NCBI GenBank assembly: GCA_000697355.1
Contig: JNEN01000835.1
Location: 124,001-188,000 of the forward strand
Source: Syncephalastrum monosporum B8922
Taxonomy: Eukaryota; Mucoromycota; Mucoromycetes; Mucorales; Syncephalastraceae
DNA length: 64,000 nucleotides
Reading direction: 5' to 3'
Made by a program: the position numbers and the translations under genes. The notes beneath the pieces were generated by a model. The model ran no database searches. It worked only from the letters and a program-made list of their open reading frames with translations, and was not told where the DNA came from. This document shows positions 11,430 through 22,429 of the stretch, piece by piece. Every line of letters starts with the position of its first letter. Position 1 is the first letter of the stretch.

Positions 11430-14286
11430 ATGAAATCCTGCTGGACTCTCTTGGCAGCCAGCGTCTTTGTGCTAGGCACAATGGCCAAGCAAGACGAACA
11501 AGCTGCCCACGCCCCTGTTGTCCCTGGCCGTTACGTCGTCGAATTCTCATCTGGGCAAGATGTCGCCAACCGAGCAGACAAGCTGATCCACAATATCAAG
11601 CAGCAATTCAAGGACGCTGAGCTCTCAGTCGTATCAAACTTCAAGCACAGTCTGTTTAATGGTTTCACATTGTCCATTGGTGACCAAAAAAGCACTAGCA
11701 AGTCCGCCTCGAACGATGACCAACTCGCCTCGACCATGAAGTCCATTCTTTCGAGCGCTGATGTCGCGTCGGTCTATCCTGTGAAAGTTGTGCCGCGACC
11801 TACCCTTGATCCTGCCATTGTCATTGATGCTACTTCTGCCGCCGACCTGAACAATATCATACCGCATGCCATGACTCAGGTGGACCGTGTGCACAAGGAG
11901 CTTAAGAATAAGGGCAAGGGCATTGTCGTGGGTATCCTTGATTCGGGTGTGGATTACTATCATCCTGCTTTTGGCGGCGGTTTTGGCAAGGGCTATAAGG
12001 TCGCTTACGGCTACGATCTCGTCGGAGACGACTACAATGCTGATAAAAACCCGACCACCGTCCCCGGCCCCACACCCCTCGACAATTGCGGTGCTAAATC
12101 TGGTGCAAGTGGTATGTGCTCCTTTTTCTTTGAATAATAGATAAGCTTTTTGCTCATATCTTTTGTGTATCCGTAAATTAGGCCACGGTACACATGTGTC
12201 GGGCATCATTGCCGGCAAGACGGATGTAAGTACTGTTTGTTTATTTTGTTGCATGCTCGTATGCTCAAACATTACTGTACATGCAGAACTTCACTGGTGT
12301 TGCTCCTGAGGCTACACTGGGCATGTGGCGTGTCTTTGGCTGCTCTGGTTCGTCTTCGGACGAAGTTATCATGCAGGCCATGATGGACGCCTATGACGCA
12401 GGCGTAGACCTTATTTCCATGAGTCTCGGCGACACCGATGGCTGGTCTGAGAGCCCCAGTGCCGTGCTCGCAGAGCGTATCGTCGCTAAGGGCGTTCCAG
12501 GTAAAGTTTATAGGGCGCATTGGGTTGCAGATGCAGTTTTGTTGACTTGTTCTGCTTTCTCTTTACGGCAGTAATCATCGCTGCCGGCAACGACGGCCAG
12601 AACGGTGCCTTCACTGCCTCGTCCCCAAGCACTGGAAAGGGCGCCACATCGGTGGCATCGTTTGACAACGACTATTACTTTGCCAAGCAATTTGAAGCCG
12701 AGGGCCTGGATGGCAAGCAAGTCTATACGCCTAGCAGCCCTGAGCCGGCTGGTGATATTCCCAATGGCGAGCTCGCGGTAGGCGACAAGAACGTTGGCAG
12801 CGGCTCGGACGGCTGCACGGCCTCAAATGTGCCCAGTGATGTCAAGGGCAAGCTCGCCCTGCTGCAGCGTGGCTCCTGTACTTTTGACGTCAAGGCTGAG
12901 AATGCTGCCAAGGCCGGTGCCATCGGTGTTGTCGTGTTCAACAGCGCGGGTGATACCTTCACCCCCTCGGTCACGAATGCTTCTCCGATCCCTGTCGTGG
13001 GTATTTCGCACGATGTCGGCACCAAGCTTGCGGCCCTCATCAAGAAGAGTGGCGCTGTTAAGGTGACATTCAACCGTAAGCAAGTCGTCCTGCGTCTTTC
13101 AACGGGCAACTCCGTCTCGTCCTTCTCTGGTGTCGGTCCTACCTACGAACTTGAGCTCAAGCCTTCTCTTGCTGGCGTTGGCGGCAATGTCTACTCGACT
13201 TTGCCCCGTTACCTTGGCAGTTGGGGTGTGATGAGTGGTACCTCAATGGCTACGCCGTACGTTGCCGGTTCGGTCGCGCTCTACCTCAAGAGCCTCGAAA
13301 ACAAGAAACAGAAGCCCGCCTTCATCACCGAGCAATTCCAGAACTATGCATACAAGGCTCTTCATGACAACAGTGAAAGTTCCCTCGGCATCGAGACGCC
13401 CCTTCGCCAGGGCGCTGGTTTGGTACAAGTCTATGATGCCATCACTCAAGGCCTGCATATTTCCCCCGGTGCCATCTCCTTCAATGATACCGCCCATCAG
13501 ATCAAGAGCCACACTCTTACCATCACCAACCACGGTCACTCGACTGCCTCCTACGAGATCTCCAACAACGTTTCCGTCTCGGTGCTTCCTTATGATACCA
13601 AGGTGTCTTACCAGCTCCTCGAGCCCCCGAACTTCAAGGCCGTTGACCAGGCTAAACTTCGTATTTCCAAGAAGACCTTGAAACTTGGTCCCGGAAAGTC
13701 GGCCAAGGTCAAAGTCTCCATTATCCCGCCCAAGGCCGACAAGTCTCAGCACGTCATGTATGGCGGCTACGTCCAGTTCAAGAGCAAGACAGCTTCGGTC
13801 AAGGATATCTCTGTACCTTACTTTGGCATTGTCGGTGACCAGACCGAGCTGCCTGTCTTTGGCGATGATGTGCCCTATCTGACCGATTCCGAACTTGAGA
13901 CCAAGTTTGGCCAGAATGAGACTTACACATTTGATCGCAGCGACAATTCGACCACGCCTTACTTTGTTTTCAACATCTGGAATCCCTCGGCCCATATCAA
14001 TGCTGAAGTGCTGAACAAGAATGGCCGTGTGCTTGGCTATGCCTTCAGCCCTAGCTCGCTCAGCTACCTTTCCCGCAATTATGGAGATTCTCCTTATTAC
14101 AGCCTTTCCTGGGATGGTACTTATATCCCTACCCTCGGTAACTGGCAGCTCCCTCTCCCTCTCCCTGTCCTTCCTGGTACCTACTCCATCCGTTGGAAGG
14201 CACTCAAGCCGCTCGGAAACGCTTCCAAGCCTTCCGACTGGCAGACCTGGACCTCGGGTCCCATCAAGGTTAAGGGTCTGTTCTAG
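11430..14286 (+). CDS. Secreted subtilisin-like serine protease with PA domain (S8A)
   Basis: Four exons (11430-12111, 12182-12225, 12287-12500, 12572-14286) give about 884 residues. A hydrophobic signal peptide (about residues 1-19) is followed by an I9-type inhibitory propeptide containing GRYVVEFSSGQDV. The catalytic triad is complete: Asp in VGILDSGVDYYHP near residue 171, His in GHGTHVSGIIAG near 229, and Ser in SGTSMATPYVAG near 538. The oxyanion Asn is in IIAAGNDGQ. A protease-associated (PA) insert occupies roughly residues 360-475, and C-terminal beta-rich Fn3-like modules follow. This is the architecture of minor extracellular protease Vpr and fungal cell-wall-linked subtilases. It probably degrades external protein for nitrogen. 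Exon 2 is only 44 nt and carries the catalytic His. No GPI signal is evident. Confidence 0.95.
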
Positions 14287-14919
14287 ATTCATTCATGTAC
14301 TTTTACTACTATTTACTTGTTTGTTGTAGCCTTATGTCAGTACTGTTATAAAACGTATTTTCCTCTTACTCGTCCATTGTTTTCATTCAAAATAACTGTC
14401 GTGTCAAAATGCATTTTTTATACATTCATAAGCGGCCAGAGTCATCGTTGTTGGTATTTCGCGCTCATGGCACGTTGACCAGTACTTCACCTGTGGCTAA
14501 GAAACTGAATAATTTTCATAGAATGTAGTTTCAAATTTCATCAACATATGCTCACCCGGTGGGGTGGATCAAACATTTGGCACGAGACACATGTTTGATG
14601 GGGAGTACCGATGATGGACGGGCCACCGACCGCCTGGGCTATACAACGTGAAGGCGAAAGGTGAGGCGAGGATCAAACGGGAAAGAAGGAATAACATTAG
14701 GAGGAAGGCGAGTGATTGAGATTCATGTCAATATGTGATATCCATGACCACTGGAAGCTTGAAATGGATATGTTATTTCTTCTTTCACCTTGTTTGCCCT
14801 ATATTTTTCTCAAACTTGTGACATCAGGAGACACACATCCCTCTTTGGGTTTTCTCTTCCTTTCTCTTTCTTTTAACCTTTGTCCTTGTACACTTTAAAC
14901 ACATAACCTGTGGTTTGAC
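14287..14919. other. Intergenic stretch, no gene recognised
   Basis: About 630 bases downstream of the protease. Contains only its 3' flank and AT-rich sequence. Confidence 0.5.
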
Positions 14920-15600
14920 TTGTGCTCATTACAAAGCCTCTATCACACACTTGCATTATGCCTTGTTCTCTCTACCTTTTCCAAAGCTACCAGTGTTAAC
15001 TACTACTATCAAGGCCTAGAGCCTTTGACTCATCGTGACGCTGATTCATCTAATACTGCATCCACGATTTCCGGTGTCACGACTGTTTCATCCTCTGCCA
15101 TCTGCATCTCTTCATCCTAAGCTTTCTCTAGCTCGTATTCCCCTTTGAGGCACCTATTGAAGGAACAGGATAAGGATATGCTCAAAATGATTTTTGATCA
15201 GCTGGATAAATTGGAAAGCTTTGTCTTGCAAAGCACGCGACGGTTGGCGGTGGATCAGCAAAGTGAGCCCGACTCGGTGGAAGAAAAGATGAAAACATTT
15301 GCTTTACGCTGCCAATACCTCCAGTAAGCGTCCATTCTCATTTCTATTTCTTTGTGAGCCTTTGACCTTGGTTTTATTTTCATTTCCCTAATCCTTGTCA
15401 CTCTTATTCTGGACTTATTCAATCAGCATAAGCCAGATATACTGTATGTGCTTCACAAGAGCTGGCGGAACCCAATGGATTCGGCAGACCCTGTGCTTCA
15501 CCAACCTCCCCAAGAAATCGACTATCTGCTCCTTCATTTGGAGAAGATGGTAATAAACCGACGAGCAGATGATGATTATCGCTGGTTTTAACTGTTTACA
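14920..15600 (+). pseudogene. Broken coding remnant, unknown family
   Basis: Two stretches share one frame and are separated by a single TAA at 15118-15120. The first (from 14920) begins with a hydrophobic, signal-like sequence and then a Ser/Thr-rich linker. The second (15121-15323) is a convincing amphipathic helical segment, HLLKEQDKDMLKMIFDQLDK, continuing through ALRCQYLQ. A further coding-like piece, KPDILYVLHKSWRNPMDSAD then HQPPQEIDYLLLHLEKM, lies at 15430-15555 in a different frame. An intron between them would need a shifted frame. I cannot name the family. It may be a degenerated host gene or part of a mobile element; a real gene with unusual splicing is less likely. Confidence 0.4.
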
Positions 15601-15610
15601 GGCGGTCTGA

Positions 15611-15724
15611 GACTCGCTTCGCTTCGCCCAAGAGTGACACTCCGATTGCTCTTCGGCTGTGAATGAGCCCCTTAGCCTGCGTCTACGCGTCATCACTACC
15701 CACTTTCAGTGATATTCAAGTCAT
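15611..15724 (+). repeat. Dispersed short repeat, copy 1
   Basis: Starts GACTCGCTTCGCTTCG and ends near ATTCAAGTCA. A clearly related copy in the same orientation lies at 32246-32362. Shared blocks include GACTCGCTTCGCTTCG, TCCGATTGC/TTCGATTGC, GTGAATGAGCCC/GTGAGTGAGCCC, GCCTGCG and TACGCGTCATCAC/TACGGGTCATCAC. It is probably a short non-autonomous mobile element. Confidence 0.7.
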
Positions 15725-16572
15725 GGGCTATAACATCAGAGGTTCAGTATATTGAATTTTCACATTACGAGAACTTATATCATTGCTTTTTCATTAGGAA
15801 ACAAAATCACTCTCATGGTTCTGGATGCTCCTGTCGGTCACATTGTGCGCGTACGCCGATTAAAAGAGCTTGTGTATCCGTCCAGCTCCAATGATTTCGT
15901 TCTATGCATGGTTCCTTTGCTTGAACTTGCTCTTCTAGGCAAAGCCATCGTAGAAGATATGTTACACGTTATTGACCACGGACCTCGCCGGCATTTGACT
16001 CTCGAATCCCCCATCTCAGTGCCCATACTTCCACCCTGTTTCACTCCAGCTTCGTGGTCAGTCACTGCCTCGTCAGTCAAGAGCCAGAGACGCAACGTTT
16101 GACCTCGTTTACCCGAACATCTTACCCATCCCCACATACTCTGGATCATACGCGATGCCTGGTCATTGTTTCCGTCAGCTGTACAATAGTCTTTAATGTA
16201 GTTTGCTTTATCCACCACATTGCATAATAATGACACTTGTAGTGATTCAATAGCAGATGATATGCGCTCTTCGATTTTTGACTCATTATTCAAACTAATA
16301 CATTTAAAAGCAATGCGGAAGCCAGATAACGTTTACACGCAACAGACTTCCAATCCACCAAGCAGCTGGAGAACATATGGCTTTGGTCTAATTTGTTTTT
16401 CGGAGCGATTCACTGGTACATTTGAACACGATATAAGTTTCTCCTATGCTATAAATGTTAGACTACGGTCAATAGCCCAAAAAATTCCGGTGATATTTTA
16501 TTTTCCTGTATTCGGGCGTCGCGTGAGAAGTAATCCTTTTCTTCCACTTTCACATTTTTTATCTGCTTCTTC
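15725..16572. other. Intergenic stretch, no gene recognised
   Basis: About 850 bases upstream of the polyol dehydrogenase. A plus-strand frame at 15752-16102 (116 codons) looks weakly protein-like around TLMVLDAPVGHIVRVRRLKE but has no start context or homologue I recognise. It may belong to the broken remnant upstream. Confidence 0.4.
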
Positions 16573-18051
16573 ATGACTGTCAAAATTGAAACAAACCAGG
16601 CTGTGGTTCTCTCTGCCCCCGGCAAGATGGACTTGGTGTGTAGAAAAAGCCAAGTTGTGATCACAATGCTAATATCATCCTCCACAATTCGCACTAAATC
16701 ATAGCAAGAGTGGCCAGTCCCTGAGCTCGGACCTTTAGGTAACTTTAATTAAGTCCCTTCCGGGACTCTTCCAGTTACTCAATGATGATGTCAAGACGTC
16801 TTGATAAATATCAAGGTAACGGGTATCTGTGGTTCGGACATGTACTTCTTCTCGCACATGCGCCACGCGGACATGGTCATGAAGGAGCCTCTCGTCCTTG
16901 GTCATGAAGCCGCCGGTGTAGTTGTTGCTGTTGGTAAGGGTGTGGACCGTGTGCAGCTAGGAGACAAGGTCGCCATTGAACCTGGGGTTACTTGTCGATT
17001 TTGCGATATGTGTAAGGAGGGCAAATACAATCTCTGCCCGAACGTCCAGTTGTAAGTTAAGGAACAGGGTATATGCATAAATATGCGTACTGACCGCGAT
17101 TTCCTGTAGTTACGGTACTCCCGGATACCATGGTACTCTCTGCAACTATTTCAAACTGCCCCAAGACTTTTGTTTCAAGTACGTCTTACAACTCTCGGCA
17201 AGCGAAAGGGATATACCAATAAGCTGTGTTTAGATTGCCAGAGCATGTCTCGTTAGAGGAAGGGGCGCTCGTTGAGCCCTTGTCAGTTGGTCTCTACTCG
17301 GTTCAGCGCGGGAATGTCCAACCGGGCGATACTGTGTTTGTTCTTGGAGCCGGTGCCATTGGTCTCTTGACTTCTGCTGCCGCCAAAGCGGCCGGAGCAA
17401 CGCGTATTACGGTCTTCGACGTAGTTCAGAGCCGCCTTGATTTCGCCGCCAAAACATATGCTGTAGATACGTATTTGCTGGATCGTCCACAGCCTGGAGA
17501 GCCCAATATGGAATACTCCAAACGCACAGCTAAAAGCATACTTTCTCAGCGCAATGGCTGGGGTGCGGACGTTGTGCTTGACTGTACCGGCGTCGAGACC
17601 TGTGTGCAATTGTCTGTTTTGGTAAGGGATAATTGAAGCTATTATTTCCCTGTTAACATTGCTCCAATAGCTTTGTAAAAACGGTGGTTCAGCTGTCTTG
17701 GTTGGTATGGGAGGTACAGCAATCACATTCCCAGCATTTGAGATAGCAACCCGCCAAGTCGATGTCAAAGGCATTTTCCGCTACTGCAATGTAAGTCTAG
17801 AAGATATATACTATGCTGAGCCTAACTAATGCTCTTTTCTTGTAGACGTAAGGAAATTACTACTGTGTCTGCTATCGCTAACTCACCATCGTCAATGTAG
17901 CTACCGTCGGGCTATTGAGCTGCTTGACCGTAACTTGATTGATGTCAAGCCTCTCATCACGCACAAGTTCCCTCTCAAGGATGCTCAGAAAGCCTTTGCA
18001 CATGTGAAGGAAGCTCATGGGGATACCATAAAGGTGCAAATTGTAAACTGA
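16573..18051 (+). CDS. Zinc-dependent sorbitol/xylitol (polyol) dehydrogenase
   Basis: Eight exons are inferred: 16573-16635, 16705-16738, 16796-17051, 17110-17178, 17234-17621, 17671-17790, a 2-nt exon 17846-17847, and 17901-18051. They give about 360 residues, the usual length for NAD-dependent sorbitol/xylitol dehydrogenases. The catalytic zinc ligands are Cys in TGICGSD and His-Glu in LGHEAAG. The structural zinc lobe has four cysteines in CRFCDMCKEGKYNLCPN. The NAD site is VLGAGAIGL with an acidic residue in VFDVVQSR, which favours NAD over NADP. The enzyme interconverts polyols and ketoses (sorbitol to fructose, xylitol to xylulose) in the cytosol. The 2-nt exon is needed to read NTYRRAIELL, which matches the conserved N-T/C-Y context of the family; direct joining of the flanking exons creates a stop. 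Confidence 0.92.
17846..17847 (+). other. Candidate 2-nt microexon (AC)
   Basis: The dinucleotide is flanked by TGTAG on the left and GTAAGG on the right. The introns on either side are 55 and 53 nt and each contains a CTAAC branch-point-like motif (17822-17826 and 17878-17882). Including it converts AAT|C TAC to AAT ACC TAC (Asn-Thr-Tyr). Skipping it, or retaining the second intron, gives early stops. Confidence 0.65.
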
Positions 18052-18916
18052 AGTGGATAATGTATACATTGTAAGACGATGGATATGTATGTGCTTTATT
18101 GCATATATATATCTCTGCCTGTCTGTTCCATCTGTATGGGTAACACCACATTACCCACACAGTATCCAAGATATCAATTTGACTATAACTTTGCCTATTA
18201 TATTTGTATCAAGTATTTTTCTTACTTCTGCATTTATATAGCCGTTTTCATCGATCTATGAACTTATGCTTATATGAGCATCTATCTGGTTTTTATATTC
18301 ATCGTATCAAAGATAAACCTTATTTTCAGGAGATTTTATTATGCTACACTTTGAATATGTTCCTGGCATATCTCATAGTCTCGGTGGTTCGAATATATAC
18401 CTCTGACATCGTAAAACTATGTTCATTGAAGCCGGTGCCGTATATATCTGAGCGAAGCAGACATACATAAAGGACTACCCCGATACTTATATGTTTAGAG
18501 GGAAGTTTCCGGCAGGAGAGCGTATAACATAACACAGGAAGCGTTCTCTGCCAACTTTGTACAGATATACCGTGAAGAGAAGCCGATAGCCGAGAAAGCA
18601 GAACCATAAGTATCGGAGGCAGATTCCTGGGAAATGGTGGTCGTTCGATACGGAATTTTATCTTTTTCCTCATTTTGCCTTTACAATAATCAGTGGTGCT
18701 GTCTTCCTTTAGCAGTTACAAAACTTGATACAGACAGGTACCTTTTTGTTAGTATTTATTGGAAAGAGTTGTCGATACTCTTCGTTTAAACTGAGATATA
18801 CAAGAGGGAAAAAGTAAAGACAGGATACAGTTACGACAGACGGACGACGTCGGACCAGATTGATTCATAAGGCGTCTCTCAAACCGTTAAAACGCCTGGA
18901 AGGGTTATCTACAGAC
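18052..18916. other. Intergenic stretch between two convergent genes
   Basis: About 865 AT-rich bases where the polyol dehydrogenase (+) and malate dehydrogenase (-) end towards each other. It should hold both 3' untranslated regions. No gene or RNA recognised. Confidence 0.5.
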
Positions 18917-20082
18917 TTATTGGAAAGAAGCACCCTTAGCGATGTTGCCTTGGAGCTCGGGAGTGGCGGCAGCGAAGAGAGACTTCTCGTAATCGTTGAT
19001 CTTGCCAATGGGGTGGACCTTGGCGACACCCTCCTTTCCAAGCTCGACAGGGACGGAGAAGTAGGCGACGTCGCCAGCAACCTCCTTCACGGACTGGGCA
19101 GCATCGCCAGCCGCGGCAAGGTCAATGTAGGTGCACTCGACGATACCGGTGGCACCCTTGACAGCCTCAATGATGTTGAGGGCGAAGCGAGCGCCAGCAT
19201 AAGCCATGGACAAGGTAGCGGAACCAGCGCCATCCTTGGCCTTGACGACCTCATCACCACCGAACTGGATACGGTTGGTCACCTGCTTAATCTGCTCTTC
19301 GGACAGCTTCTCAGTGCCGGAGACCTGCGACAGGAGAGGCAGAATGGTGACACCACTATGACCACCGACGACAGGAACCTTAAGCGTGGCCGCGTCAGCG
19401 CCAATGAGCTCAGAGACAAAGGTCGAGGCGCGCACAATGTCGAGGGTGGTTACACCAAAAATTCTAAACAAAAAAATCAGCCAACACGAACCCAACAAAA
19501 AATAGCTTGAAACGCCAAGGGCGAGCATTTACCTGCGGGGGTCGTACACGTTGTGCTTCTTGAAGACCTCGGCAACAATGGGGACAGTCGAGTTGACGGG
19601 GTTCGAGATGATGCACATGAAGGCCTTGGGGGCGTACTTGGCAGCAGCAGTGGCGAGATCACGGACGATGCCAGCGTTGATCTTGAAGAGGTCATCGCGA
19701 GTCATACCGGGCTTCCGCGGGACACCGGCGGGGATCTAGAGCGAACCATGAGTATGGCACAAAAGGCAACCCGCACTAATGGTTACTTACGACAACAACA
19801 TCAGAGTCCTTGATGGCCTCCTCGAGCTGCTCGCTGCCCTTGTGGCCAGTGACCTTGGACTTGGTGTTGATGTGGCTATTATGAAACGAGGGGACGCGTC
19901 AGCGACGGTTTATGCGGGATACAGCACGCAAAACAAACTAAGTACCTCAGGTCAGCAGCGACACCGGGAGTGTTGACGATATCATAGAGCGAGAGGTGGG
20001 TGATGTGCTCGGACTGCTTCAGCAGAAGAGAGAGAGGCTGGCCGATACCACCGGCAGCACCGCAGACTGTGACTTTGACCAT
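18917..20082 (-). CDS. MDH: NAD-dependent malate dehydrogenase
   Basis: Four exons (20082-19946, 19875-19791, 19735-19533, 19463-18917) encode about 323 residues. The N-terminus [20 protein letters not shown] carries the GxxGxxG NAD site directly after the start. [20 protein letters not shown] contains the substrate-binding arginines, [11 protein letters not shown] follows, and the active-site histidine is in [17 protein letters not shown]. The sequence class is the mitochondrial/glyoxysomal (not cytosolic-animal) type. It interconverts malate and oxaloacetate in the TCA or glyoxylate cycles. No mitochondrial presequence precedes the Rossmann fold and the C-terminus (AKGASFQ) is not a PTS1, so the predicted protein is cytosolic unless an unseen upstream exon exists. 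It ends tail-to-tail with the polyol dehydrogenase. Confidence 0.95.
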
Positions 20083-22429
20083 GTTTGATTGGGGAGATGT
20101 GTGTGAAAGAGATAAGGAAGAAATACCGAGGAACGCGCCGCTACAGTGTCCCCACATTAAATACACTCCGTCAAGCTCCGCTCAACCCGCACCCTTTTTC
20201 GGCTTTACGTTCATTCACATGCAGTTTCGCCCACACGTCTTTGTCCCATAGCTCATATACCTTAATGATGTCATTGCCCAATCACACAGTAATACTTGAT
20301 CCCATCCGAATCTTTCTCCATAATGCAAAAGCCGTTGCACCTTCAGTCTCAACCTCTGCACACATCTCTCGTCTCCACCTTGATGAAGGGTTTATTTGTT
20401 ATTGCAAATCTTTACCATTGATTGGTTTACGGTCCCGCACAAGTCTTTGAAAGTGACAATTTCGGAAAGATCGATCAAATATCTCGGAAGCAGCAGGAAG
20501 CACAAATTCTCACATGCCTTCCGGTACCTTACGAACTCAGGGACCGCTTCCAATATGACAGGTACATATGCACTTACTTGTATATCCTGCATGTGGCGTG
20601 ACGAGACCACCGTAAAGATGTTTTTTTACTGTAGAATGAAAATATTGACAGCAAATCTAACGGATGAAAGGAGTGAATAAATTTGTCGAAGTATTTGGCT
20701 ATAGAAAATAGTAGCGTGGCTGCTGCTACAAACATATGTCCTCTTGTGTGGATGGCGCCATCGGTTACTCGTTTATTATAGGCGGGCATCACCTTTGCCA
20801 ATCGGAAAACATTCCCCACTCTTCTGCAGCGCTCTCTCGTCTCTCTTTCCGCACTGGATTGCCTAGGTTCGTCAAATTTACAGCCTCATCTTTTTCGCCT
20901 AAATGCGGTATGCTATGCTTTGAGTTCAACCCGCCTTGGGGTATTTTCGGGTTGCGTATAATTCACCTGCGTCTTAGATTACCTTTTAATAATCCTCTAT
21001 ACAAATCCATTGACACTGCCGCTGCGCTGTACTTTTACCCGCTCCTTCTTTTCCCTTCCGTTCCTCACAATCTTTGCTCCCGACCTTTTTTTGCGCTCTG
21101 CTTTCCCATCTTCCTTCTTTAGCACCTAAATTTCTCCATTTTTTCATATGTTTCTAGCACAGCATACAAGGTAACGATCGCCTGATCTTCGTCTGTAAAT
21201 GCTTCTGTGGTCCTTCCTGACTGCCGTAGCTGCCAATATGACGGGCTGAAATCGTGATGAAGTGCGTGGATTAAATATTAGGCAAACGAAGCCGAGCAGC
21301 ACCTTGAAAGATGATGGCTGCCGCACGCAACAAGATACCCATATGGAAGAGACAAAAGCTTATGAAAACATAAGTAATCCACAACAACAAAAAATAGGTG
21401 ATAATTTATATTCTCTGCTGTATACTGTTTATATGTCTGAGCTGCTGCATCGTCGTTCTCGAATTGGGCCTATGAGTTCATGCATGAAAGTCACAAAATG
21501 AATACATGTAAGGAAGATAGTAGCTTTGGAAAAAAGTGTCAGCTGTTGTCAATACAAATGAATTGCGCAGATCGGGTCTCTGAATATCAATAAAACTCAG
21601 TATGAGTGCATTTTGAAATGAATGGCATGTGATGGCAGATAGCCCCAGGTTTCGCTTGGTCATATGTATGAGAGGGTCTTGCCACAACGTATGATGAGGT
21701 TCCTTCTGCTCTTTGTTACGAACCCTGTAAACATGACATGACCTTTGTGCCATTTGTCGGCATGCTTTCCGTTGATAAAGTACTCCTGCATCTCGCTCAA
21801 CTCTTGTATTTGCATGCATACGAAGAGTGTGCCACGCACGTTGTATTTAACGATGAGGGAAGGTCGTACTTTCACGGGTTCTGTGTAACGAAGAGATCTA
21901 CACCGAGGCAAAAATACGCGCGCGGGCCAAGGACACAAAATAGACGGACAGACAGCTGAAAAGAAAAGAAAAGAAAACAAGCAATCCATTTCCATTTCTA
22001 TTTCTATTTCTAGTTCCATTTAGTGTCCCTGAAAATATGCGGCTCCTTAAAGAGGAGTAAGCAAGGATTGTGATAATCGCGTCTGTGAGGGTGTGTATGT
22101 GCGTCAAAATTGAACAAAATCATACTCTTTCTTCCCATATCTGAATTTACACTTCCATGCCAGGCAACAGTTAGTTCGGGGCGGGTTGGTGCTTTCTCGC
22201 TTTGGCTTGCTTGCTTTCTTATATTATAATTATCCGCTGAGTACCTGTTGGCTGTTGGCTGCTCTACGCGCATATCTCAACCAAACCACTTGTATTTCTT
22301 GCCTGGTGCCTTCCTCGGTTTTCTTTTCTTTTGCTGCTGGTGTGGCTAGCAACCTTCTTTCTTGCTTCCTTTTCTTTGTTTCTTCTCTCGCCCTCTTCCT
22401 CCCTTTCCCGTCCACACTCTGCTTGGTAT
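20083..22429. other. Long intergenic stretch with promoter regions
   Basis: About 2.3 kb between the divergent malate dehydrogenase (-) and the giant linker gene (+). It contains C/T-rich segments near 21040-21120 and a short hexamer array at 21988-22021. The frames present are low-complexity or mutually overlapping, and none was supported as a gene. Confidence 0.5.
21988..22021. repeat. Short (TTTCYA)n tandem array
   Basis: About five to six imperfect copies of a pyrimidine-rich hexamer (ATTTCC/ATTTCT). A simple repeat in intergenic DNA. Confidence 0.6.

Noticed and set aside
11634..12272. Minus-strand frame of 212 codons
   Set aside because: Antisense to protease exons 1-2, which carry the catalytic Asp and His.
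13243..14292. Minus-strand frame of 349 codons
   Set aside because: Antisense to the protease C-terminal part; codon bias of the sense gene keeps it open.
18380..18396. GGTTCGAAT string resembling a tRNA T-arm/B box
   Set aside because: No A box, anticodon arm or acceptor stem could be drawn around it.
18860..19510. Plus-strand frame of 216 codons
   Set aside because: It lies antisense to malate dehydrogenase, whose minus-strand frame has full family motifs; the plus frame is a shadow.
22331..22429. Upstream ATG giving the giant linker a hydrophobic leader
   Set aside because: The extra sequence is translation of a C/T-rich leader; a signal anchor would be out of place before cytosolic CH domains.
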